DNA of 64,000 bases from Tomocerus qinae (Eukaryota; Arthropoda; Collembola; Entomobryomorpha; Tomoceridae), in assembly GCA_020055645.1 (NCBI GenBank), contig CM034546.1, positions 63,674,001 to 63,738,000 on the forward strand, written 5' to 3'. A program made the position numbers and the translations under genes. The notes beneath the pieces are model-generated. The model was not told the origin of the DNA. It was given only the letters and a program-made list of their open reading frames with translations, and did no database searches. Of the stretch, positions 57,444-64,000 are shown piece after piece (the first letter of the stretch is position 1; every line of letters starts with the position of its first letter).

Positions 57444-59612
57444 CTAAAACATCTCATCTTCCGAGCCCGATGTTTGTTGAGCTCGCGTACTACGTTTTGC
57501 TTTTGGAGTTCCAGGTGGAGATTTAACATTGGTTAAAGGTGTCGCATCAATCTGGGTAGGTGGAGGAGTGTGAACGGTGAAGCGTCTACGGCGGTGATTA
57601 CATTTATGTACCTTGAAGGTCCACACTTTCTTGAACGCGTAGGAAAGTAAGGCGATAATCAGGAACAGGTTGATGATCATCATGGTGATGAGGGTATATT
57701 CCACGGGTCCGGCTTCTCGTGCTCCGCTATCATCAGCTCGTACATACTGGATTTGTGTTGCTCCGACGGCTGCGGCCATAATTCGTCTTTGCTTTATAAA
57801 TAGAAAGACTACAGCAACAGTGAGGCAGAGAGTCCAGAGAAATCCAAATGAGGGAACATAACTAGTGGCTGAGTAGTGTAGCAGAACAGGAGGCCTCAAT
57901 TTTTCAATTAATACGTGATCCGGGATGGTGATATTTACAATGGGGATTGTCTCTTCCCAACTCATGTCCAGCGCTTCCGTCAGGTTGCTGAATGATGACA
58001 TTTTATGCTGATTTCGCACACTTAGTAAAACTGACGATATTTTGGACCATGCACTAGGAATTATGTGGTGCACAGTGTTGATCTTCGGTATGTTGTTAGG
58101 ACATGGGTAAGGTGCACGAATAGCTGGCCTTCCGGACATCATTAAGCTGCATCCACAGCTTATTTGTACTTCAATGCTTCCGACTGATGTTTTCGTTCCT
58201 ACGGGTATGGATTCGGTTGCACATTTGATGTGAGCATCATTTGACGGATATGTGACGACGTATAAATGATTGTCCACTTCGGTGATTAGTGTGTCGTTGG
58301 ATGGTTCACACCGAAGGATGCATGCGGTGTTTAGATCTTCCACAGCTGCTCCATGAAATAGTTTAGTAGGGCAGCTGGCACCTTGAATCATGTCAGACTG
58401 AAAAGCGGGTAAAAAACATAATCCGTCTTGAGGTCGGCATGCGTGTAGGTCAGTACCAGAAATAGGAGTAACTGAGTCGTCGCTGACCGCTGCCAGCTGG
58501 GGCTCCAGCATTACATGGCATGTTTTTCCATTGTAGGCAAATGGGACCGTTTTGATTGAGTATAGTTCGTGGTCTTCTTCGATTCTCTTGATTGGGATGC
58601 CTATTTTTACGACGATTCTATGTCTTGCAACGACGCAGCTAGTGATTGGCAGTCTGTAGTAGAGGGTGGAATTTAGTGGGGTAATGGCTAATTGATATCC
58701 GTCTTTAAAGATGGTGGCTTCCAAATTAAGTAATTCCCTGCAAAGTTGGTGAGTGTCTATGATATCAAGAGGGAGAAGTTTATTCCGGCAGTTTTGAAGT
58801 ATTTCGTTATACTTGATGGCTTGTGTAACCCAGTAAAGATGTTGGGTTAGTTGCACGGACAAAAGTCCTAATCTAGTCTCGTGTAAGTTAATGAGGGCAA
58901 ACTTCTTGTTGACTTCATTACCTAGTCCATCCTGAAACTTAACCATTCGTCGAACTATAGCTTTGAATTTGTCGAGGCTGGCACGGACGGTGACTGAGAG
59001 ATTTTCTACGACTTTGTTGACCTGAATAAGATGTTGATGATCTTCTGTTATAGAGTCTTTTATTGCTTCCATGTATTGGCGGATGCCTTCTTCATTCTGG
59101 ACAAGTTCTGCTAGATCTTGTTTAGTTGCCACCCCACAACAATCAGTGAGGCGAGCGCCTATCCAGTTTCCGAGTCCACGTTTGGGTCTTTGATCGGGAC
59201 TCTCGGTGGTAGTTAGGTGGTCGGAGTTTTTCTGTGTCTTCGGGTCAATCCAACGTTTTTCTCTTGGATAACTCGGTGTAGCGAAAGCGATCTCCTCGTG
59301 TTGTATTGGCATGAAGAGGGATGATTCCGTTATTAACAGATTATCGGCGATAGTTTCCAAGTGATCAACTGCGGCTTTTAATATTACGCAGTCTGTTTCT
59401 CGACTTCTGTTCGCGGTGATGCAGTCTCCGAGGATCACGGATGTGACATGAGTCATGTCAGGCTGTTCTATCTGGACATCATAAATTATAGGGATGCTTT
59501 CTTCATATAGGACGACGTTAGGTATTTTCTTTACATAGGCTCCGGTGATTATTTTGATGGGTGGCCCTGCCACTGACGAGGATAATAGTACGAGGATGAG
59601 AAAGATGTTCAT
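57444..59612 (-). CDS. env: Envelope fusion glycoprotein (baculovirus-F-like)
   Basis: A 722-residue frame starting with a signal peptide (MNIFLILVLLSSSVAG). Two dibasic furin-type sites are visible: REKR at 117-120 and RPKR at 142-145. The second is immediately followed by a Gly-rich hydrophobic stretch (GLGNWIGARL), the position of the fusion peptide in F-type proteins. A helical region follows, then a cysteine-rich ectodomain. Near the C-terminus are two hydrophobic segments, FLWTLCLTVAVVFLFI and about 45 residues later ITMMIINLFLIIALLSYAF, and a basic then Ser/Pro/Thr-rich tail ending EDEMF. In errantiviruses this class of protein mediates membrane fusion. The second hydrophobic segment is more than a single-pass protein needs. 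The frame is intact; whether the protein is functional cannot be told from sequence. Confidence 0.8.
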   Translation of the reverse strand: MNIFLILVLLSSSVAGPPIKIITGAYVKKIPNVVLYEESIPIIYDVQIEQPDMTHVTSVILGDCITANRSRETDCVILKAAVDHLETIADNLLITESSLFMPIQHEEIAFATPSYPREKRWIDPKTQKNSDHLTTTESPDQRPKRGLGNWIGARLTDCCGVATKQDLAELVQNEEGIRQYMEAIKDSITEDHQHLIQVNKVVENLSVTVRASLDKFKAIVRRMVKFQDGLGNEVNKKFALINLHETRLGLLSVQLTQHLYWVTQAIKYNEILQNCRNKLLPLDIIDTHQLCRELLNLEATIFKDGYQLAITPLNSTLYYRLPITSCVVARHRIVVKIGIPIKRIEEDHELYSIKTVPFAYNGKTCHVMLEPQLAAVSDDSVTPISGTDLHACRPQDGLCFLPAFQSDMIQGASCPTKLFHGAAVEDLNTACILRCEPSNDTLITEVDNHLYVVTYPSNDAHIKCATESIPVGTKTSVGSIEVQISCGCSLMMSGRPAIRAPYPCPNNIPKINTVHHIIPSAWSKISSVLLSVRNQHKMSSFSNLTEALDMSWEETIPIVNITIPDHVLIEKLRPPVLLHYSATSYVPSFGFLWTLCLTVAVVFLFIKQRRIMAAAVGATQIQYVRADDSGAREAGPVEYTLITMMIINLFLIIALLSYAFKKVWTFKVHKCNHRRRRFTVHTPPPTQIDATPLTNVKSPPGTPKAKRSTRAQQTSGSEDEMF

Positions 59613-59653
59613 AGTGATCTGGGGAAAGAGAGACTGATTATTAGGGGAGTAAG

Positions 59654-61216
59654 TTAAGCCTCACTTTCGTCATCATCAATGGTGATGACTTCAGGGTGGT
59701 TTGGGTGTTTTTCGTCTGGGTATTTCTTTTTCTGTTCTTGTAAAGATAAATCCTCAGTACTTATTGTAGTAGCGGGGATTAAGGAGGAGGGGCGGAAAGG
59801 ATTTGTCTCGGTTTCGATTTTTGGGCGGCGTTCCTTAGGGCGATGTTTTTGTGGAATATGACCGGACGGAGGTTTTGTGTCCATGTTCCGGTAACGTTGG
59901 AATCCTTCGCCTGAGTGAACACAGCACGGAGCGATGTCCTCTGCTTCTCCTTCAGTGTAATCGAAAAGTCTTCGGGCGCAGCCTATGCATGTCTTATGTT
60001 TGAATGTGTTCCGTATGACAGAGCGGATTTCTTTCTTCGGCTTCTTTAGGACTGAAAGGATGCTTTCCTTTTCTTTGGCCCATTGCTCGTGTCGACCTTG
60101 GTGGGCCAATCGTCTTCGTTCTGCTTCTGCAGTAGTTTCTTTTCTACCACGGCATTTCGGTGGTTGTGTTTCTGGCTCTCTCTTGATTATTTCTCGAGTG
60201 AAAGTAACGTCTTTCTTCGGTTCGTACTCTTGGTAAGTATACTCTGTCTGAGCCACTTGAGTCTTCAGCTCTACATCCATTATACTAGGGTCGAAAGTGG
60301 CATGGGCTAGTTGTTTCATGACGTGAATGGCTCCTTCATCTAATAATTGTTGCTCGTATTCGGCTAATCTTTGCTGTAGTTCTTCCTTAGAGAGTGGCTC
60401 TCTTTTGATTCCATTTCGTTGGTCATTTTCATTTTGGCGACGTCGTTTAATTGTTCTTGATGCCATTTCGCCTCCCTGTACAAGTTTTTCGAATAGAATT
60501 TCTATTTCTTTGTCTTCTCGTCTCTTTCTTATCACCTTCTTCTCATCGGACTCTTCATTTATTTTCGGGTCGAATATTTCGTCGACCAAGGAAGGGGTTA
60601 TAAGGCTCTTCATTCCCATGGCCCTGATGACTGGGTCGTTGGCAGCTAAGCCATCAAGAAGTGATGGAGATGGAGGACGAGTTTTCGGCTTGCGTTGGCT
60701 AATTTTTGGGGGCGGTGGTGGCATTTTTCGGAGTTCCTCGCAATGCTTTTCTGCGGCCTCTTCCTCCGCGTTTGTTATTTTAGTTTTGATTGTATGGCCA
60801 AAACGTTGGTTCATGTACGAGGGTTGCTTTTGATTAGGATTTTGAAAAAATCTTGGGCACCCGGTGTGCATTAGGTGCGTAATTAAAGCGTTGAGTCCTG
60901 GGTAGTGTCGCTCGCAGAAGGGACACATAGCGAAAGCCAATTTTCGACTGTCGAAGGAGTCATAATTTTTCTTTTCGCGCCGAACTACGACGTCGATGTT
61001 GTCCGGCAGATTGATGTGCCATACGTGACGACCATCATTTGTTGAGTTTTGGCGAATGTACGGAGCATGGATGCATTCCGCGTTGCTATTGTCTCGAAAA
61101 AGGATTGGTAGTGGTACCGGTGGTATGATCGATGCCGGGATATAAGGCACAATTTCCATCCCTTCGTAAATTTTTGGCGGAAGTGAGTCCTCCTGGTTGA
61201 TTATCTTTGTTGTCAT
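59654..61216 (-). CDS. Accessory ORF between pol and env, zinc-finger-like, with SUMO-type motifs
   Basis: An intact 520-residue frame. The ATG at 61216 overlaps the end of the preceding 131-codon frame by 131 nt in another frame; the stop is 41 nt before the env ATG. Residues about 97-120 form a C2H2-like finger (CPFCERHYPGLNALITHLMH). Further on are a Pro-rich patch (PPPPPKISQRKPKTRPP), highly charged helical stretches, two IKRE tetrapeptides matching the SUMO-acceptor consensus, and a second Cys cluster (CIGCARRLFDY, then CCVH). The last residues, EVITIDDDESEA, have the form of a SUMO-interacting motif. Charge and motifs suggest a nuclear regulatory protein. Such a large ORF at this position is not part of the standard gypsy layout. 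Function unknown. Confidence 0.7.
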   Translation of the reverse strand: MTTKIINQEDSLPPKIYEGMEIVPYIPASIIPPVPLPILFRDNSNAECIHAPYIRQNSTNDGRHVWHINLPDNIDVVVRREKKNYDSFDSRKLAFAMCPFCERHYPGLNALITHLMHTGCPRFFQNPNQKQPSYMNQRFGHTIKTKITNAEEEAAEKHCEELRKMPPPPPKISQRKPKTRPPSPSLLDGLAANDPVIRAMGMKSLITPSLVDEIFDPKINEESDEKKVIRKRREDKEIEILFEKLVQGGEMASRTIKRRRQNENDQRNGIKREPLSKEELQQRLAEYEQQLLDEGAIHVMKQLAHATFDPSIMDVELKTQVAQTEYTYQEYEPKKDVTFTREIIKREPETQPPKCRGRKETTAEAERRRLAHQGRHEQWAKEKESILSVLKKPKKEIRSVIRNTFKHKTCIGCARRLFDYTEGEAEDIAPCCVHSGEGFQRYRNMDTKPPSGHIPQKHRPKERRPKIETETNPFRPSSLIPATTISTEDLSLQEQKKKYPDEKHPNHPEVITIDDDESEA

Positions 61217-61484
61217 CGTATTTTCGTTTATGAGTCTGTTCTAAACTGCTAATGATGTCGGTTATGTCAACCAAAGGATATGTGGTTTCAACGTGGCTGT
61301 TTAGAGTCGAAAAGTTAATAGTTATTTTTGGAAGTGAGGACGGGTTGTTGTGATCAAAGGTCAGGTTGAAGTATGGAGCAAGAAGGTCTACAAAGTTGTA
61401 TTCTTTTCCGTTTACTACTTTGGTTCTGTAAGGAGAAATTTCTGAGCCCATGTGACTGACAAACAAAAGAGAGCTCAGCAAAAT
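61086..61484 (-). CDS. Small ORF at the start of the spliced env transcript
   Basis: A minus-strand frame opens directly after a strong splice acceptor (pyrimidine run, then TTTCAG; exon start 61484) and runs about 131 codons to 61086. Its first codons encode a hydrophobic run (ILLSSLLFVSH), then a hydrophilic region with HTTGTTTNPFSRQ at the end. The first in-frame ATG is about eleven codons in (MGSEISPYRT), so translation could start there or be joined to a leader ATG upstream by splicing, as env messages are in gypsy-type elements. No domain recognised. Confidence 0.5.
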   Translation of the reverse strand: MLLSSLLFVSHMGSEISPYRTKVVNGKEYNFVDLLAPYFNLTFDHNNPSSLPKITINFSTLNSHVETTYPLVDITDIISSLEQTHKRKYDDNKDNQPGGLTSAKNLRRDGNCALYPGIDHTTGTTTNPFSRQ

Positions 61485-61500
61485 CTGAAAGAAAGAAAAA
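61484..61500 (-). promoter_or_regulatory. Splice acceptor after pol
   Basis: On the minus strand TTTTTCTTTCTTTCAG precedes 61484, about 15 nt beyond the pol stop. Its placement between pol and the accessory/env frames fits a subgenomic spliced message. Confidence 0.65.
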
Positions 61501-61513
61501 GAGAAGGTTGGTA

Positions 61514-64000
61514 TTATTGGTTTCTACTCATAGACCGTGTGACGGGTCTATTAGCAGTAGGAATAGATGTAGGAGGTGCGTATGCTTTATGAATTGTTGG
61601 TTTTGTCTTTTTGTGAGTGGGAGTTGGGGTGGACGTAATTATGTGTTCGTCCTCATCACTTTCTCCCTGGTCAAAATCAGCAACGTCCTCGTTGTCATCT
61701 ACGGAATTCAGTACGTCGTCATCCCAAGTGACAACTTTTCTTTGGGGACTTCTCTTCATTTTCTCGACATGAACAATGTCGAATTTCTTCCTTCCAGTGG
61801 GCTTTTCAACTTCGTAATTTACTGGGGAAGTAGGTCTAACTACTTTGTATGGTCCATAATTTCGAGACATCAGTTTTTCACTGATTCCTTTGCTTCGATC
61901 TGGTTTATAGACTCGTACAAGTTCGCCTGGTTTAAATGACACGTCATGATGTGTCTTGTTGAAACGGCGCTTGTCTTGCTCATGAGCACGTTCTGTGCGT
62001 AGAACGATTGTTCGTCTGACTTCGTGTAATTTTTCGATTTCCGGGTCCCTTGGCTGATCAGAGTGGGGAATAAGGGTAACTTCGATGGGCAGCAATGCTT
62101 CGCGCCCGTATAGTAGATAAAACGGTGTTACTCGTGTAACTTTGTGTTGGGATGTATTGTATGCCAAACAGCAGTGACTAATGTACTGATCCCAATTTGC
62201 GAATTTAGTCTTTTTATTGGCGTAGCAAGCAATCATGTCAGCAAAAACCGCATTATTTTTCTCGGTTAGACCGTTTGCGCGTGGATGGTAGGCCGTAGTT
62301 TTATTGTGAGTACTACCCAGGTGTGCAATTAGGTTAGCTATCACACATGAGCAGAATTCTAATCCCCGGTCGGAGACTAGAAAGCGAAAAGCGCCATATT
62401 TGCATATGACGTCATTGACAAGAAATCTTGCGATTTCGTCAGTTTCCTTAGTTTTAATCGGTTTTGCTATCACGTATCTGGAAAAATAGTCAGTGCAGAC
62501 TATTAGGTATCGATTGCCTTCAATTTCACTTGCGGGGAAACTTCCTAAGAGATCAATTCCCATGCGTTCAAACAAATTGAATGTCAAAATACTCTGGAGT
62601 GTGCCATGAGCAGAGGAATTGTTTCTTCTTCTTGCTTGGCATTCTACGCAAGTGAGAACGAAGTGAAGAATGTCGGTAGACATTTTAGGCCAATAAAATC
62701 TTTTGTGAATTCTGTCGTAAGTTCTGTTGAACCCAAGATGTCCTGCTGTTGGAAGGTTGTGAAGTTGTTCCATTAGAATTGGCCTGAGGTCTGATGGCGC
62801 AAAGAACAACTTGTTAAAGTCTAATGGTCGTTGGAGATAAAGTACTCCGTCTTCTAACGTGAAAAATCGCACAGAGCGTTTTTGTTTCTTGGTTTTATCT
62901 TTCTTTGTCATTAAAGACAGTATTTCACGGACGGTGGGATCCTTCTTTTGCATTCCTCTGATGTCTTCAATGTGTAACATGCTGCACGAAAGAATAGGGA
63001 TCTCATCTTCTTCATCGATAGTGTCGGTTGGGTCATCAATGGGATTTCTACTAAGACAGTCTGGCACATGATGGAGTCGACCAGATCTGTACTGGATAGA
63101 GTAATCGTAACCTTGTAAGGCCACTGCAAATTTGGACAATCGATGTGTAGGGTCTTTACTAGTTTTTATAAAACACAATGCATGATTATCCGAGATGACT
63201 TTAAAGGGTTGTCCGTAAACATAATGGCGAAATTTTCGGACGGCCCATACTAGGCAGAGACACTCTAGATCGCAAGCGGGGTAATTCTTTTCGTGTTTCT
63301 TCACTGTACGGCTCACGTAGGCTACAGGGTGTTCATTTCCGTTGTGAATTTGCACTAATGCTGCTCCCAATCCTGTGTAGCTGGCGTCTGTATGTAGAAA
63401 GATTTCTTTTTCTGGGTCGAAGTGAACTAGGATGGGGGCGGCCGTTAATTTATCTCGGAGGGTGTTAAAAGCTTTTTCCGTGTGTTCGTTCCAATAAAAG
63501 GTGTTGTTTTTCTTATACATGTCCGTCAAAGGTTTTGCAATTTGGGCAAATCCTGGGATGTGTTTTCGATAAAATGAAAAGAGACCTACAACGGAGCGAA
63601 CTCCTGTTACATCTTTTGGGGTTGGCATGTCTCGTATGGCTCGAATTTTGTCGTCAGCTAAATGGACTCCTTCTTTATCCACTGTATGTCCGAGAACATT
63701 TACTCGATAAACTCCAAAGGAGCACTTAGTTGGACAAATCTTTAAGTTGTACTTGCGGAGACGGTCTAGAACTTTCTCCAGTTTTGTCAAATGATCTACA
63801 AAAGATTTTCCTGCAATAATTAAATCGTCAAGGTAACAGATGACGGTGTGGTATAGTAGGTTGCTCATTGTCATGTTCATAAGTCTTTGGAAGAATCCTG
63901 GGGCTGATGCCATTCCAAAGGAAAGTCTCTTAAATTGATATAGTCCGTTATGAATGATGAATGCTGTCTTCTCTCGGTCTTCTTTGGCGATAGGAATTTG
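61514..64000 (-). CDS. pol: Gypsy Pol polyprotein, C-terminal part (RT-RNase H-integrase)
   Basis: Open to the window edge; 828 codons are visible. Met at 63913 is internal to the reverse transcriptase (LSFGMASAPGFFQRLM) and not a start. Domains in order: the RT palm with YLDDL, RNase H (TDASYTGLGA, then SDNHALCFI), the integrase HHCC zinc-binding module (HLGFNRTYDRIHKRFYWPK, CVECQARR), the D-D-E core (GIDLLG, SDRGLEF, GLTEKNN) and a GPY-type module (NYGPYKVVRPTSPVNYEV) in a basic/acidic tail. These are the signatures of Ty3/gypsy (Metaviridae) Pol. Catalytic motifs look intact. The reading frame ends just before the env splice acceptor. Confidence 0.9.
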   Translation of the reverse strand, partial: QIPIAKEDREKTAFIIHNGLYQFKRLSFGMASAPGFFQRLMNMTMSNLLYHTVICYLDDLIIAGKSFVDHLTKLEKVLDRLRKYNLKICPTKCSFGVYRVNVLGHTVDKEGVHLADDKIRAIRDMPTPKDVTGVRSVVGLFSFYRKHIPGFAQIAKPLTDMYKKNNTFYWNEHTEKAFNTLRDKLTAAPILVHFDPEKEIFLHTDASYTGLGAALVQIHNGNEHPVAYVSRTVKKHEKNYPACDLECLCLVWAVRKFRHYVYGQPFKVISDNHALCFIKTSKDPTHRLSKFAVALQGYDYSIQYRSGRLHHVPDCLSRNPIDDPTDTIDEEDEIPILSCSMLHIEDIRGMQKKDPTVREILSLMTKKDKTKKQKRSVRFFTLEDGVLYLQRPLDFNKLFFAPSDLRPILMEQLHNLPTAGHLGFNRTYDRIHKRFYWPKMSTDILHFVLTCVECQARRRNNSSAHGTLQSILTFNLFERMGIDLLGSFPASEIEGNRYLIVCTDYFSRYVIAKPIKTKETDEIARFLVNDVICKYGAFRFLVSDRGLEFCSCVIANLIAHLGSTHNKTTAYHPRANGLTEKNNAVFADMIACYANKKTKFANWDQYISHCCLAYNTSQHKVTRVTPFYLLYGREALLPIEVTLIPHSDQPRDPEIEKLHEVRRTIVLRTERAHEQDKRRFNKTHHDVSFKPGELVRVYKPDRSKGISEKLMSRNYGPYKVVRPTSPVNYEVEKPTGRKKFDIVHVEKMKRSPQRKVVTWDDDVLNSVDDNEDVADFDQGESDEDEHIITSTPTPTHKKTKPTIHKAYAPPTSIPTANRPVTRSMSRNQ

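Larger units (their letters stand above)
56275..64000 (-). mobile_element. Ty3/gypsy endogenous retroelement with env (3' portion, continues past window)
   Basis: The order in the direction of transcription is pol (reverse transcriptase, RNase H, integrase), a splice acceptor, a 131-codon frame, a 520-codon frame, env and a probable LTR. Gag, protease and the 5' LTR lie beyond 64000. A gypsy-type pol with a fusion-protein-like env places it near the insect errantiviruses. All long frames in the window are open, which suggests a young insertion. Confidence 0.8.

Noticed and set aside
60327-60833. 168-codon plus-strand frame inside the retroelement
   Set aside because: Antisense to the 520-codon accessory frame; its Ser/Cys-rich composition mirrors the charged codons of the real strand.
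1-64000. CRISPR arrays, bacterial operons, ribosomal RNA
   Set aside because: The repeats are tandem or inverted transposon structures without spacers, genes have introns, and no rRNA-like sequence was seen.

Overview
The window is eukaryotic nuclear DNA, AT-rich and intron-bearing, and almost certainly from an arthropod. The evidence is divergent ionotropic (chemosensory) receptors, a chymotrypsin-fold protease with split exons, a C-type lectin, small secreted cysteine-rich peptides behind TATA/initiator promoters, and a Ty3/gypsy retroelement with a baculovirus-F-like envelope gene. The dispersed F-box/leucine-rich-repeat family and the mix of short inverted-repeat transposons would suit a springtail or a related hexapod, but that placement is an inference. 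All gene models below come from reading splice sites by eye on both strands. Layout: 1-11.5 kb holds three paralogous minus-strand F-box/LRR-like genes with the same phase-0 intron. The first is intact, the second carries a frameshift, and the third is cut short where a small transposon begins. Between genes 1 and 2 sits a 2.1-kb foldback transposon with tandem-repeat arms and a perfect 10-bp target duplication. 11.6-16 kb is repeat-dominated: palindromic elements, a 42-bp minisatellite, a hAT-like element with an 8-bp target duplication, and a LINE-like insertion with a 15-bp target duplication. 17-22.5 kb carries a minus-strand C-type lectin exon and a minus-strand S1A serine protease of at least five coding exons plus a signal-peptide exon. 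22.5-30.8 kb is gene-poor and full of MITE-like elements. 30.97 kb is a small secreted Cys-rich peptide. 34.2-40.6 kb is an eight-exon gene for an 842-residue TPR protein with IFIT-like features; two homologous modules flank its middle and its tail carries a Ded1/DDX3-type YVPPHLR motif. 41.6-53.1 kb is a cluster of four ionotropic-receptor-like genes in the order A-B-A-B (two single-exon type A, two five-exon type B). 54.7 kb is a two-exon inhibitor-cystine-knot peptide. 56.3-64 kb is the 3' part of a minus-strand Ty3/gypsy endogenous retroelement: pol (running off the window), a splice acceptor just after pol, two accessory ORFs, env and a probable 3' LTR. The genes do not form one pathway. 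They are environment-facing families that often expand in tandem in arthropods (F-box/LRR, ionotropic receptors, lectin/protease, Cys-rich peptides), embedded in DNA rearranged by foldback and MITE elements. The least expected content is the 520-residue accessory ORF between pol and env, which has zinc-finger-like and SUMO-related motifs, and the IFIT-like TPR gene with a possible eIF4E-binding tail.
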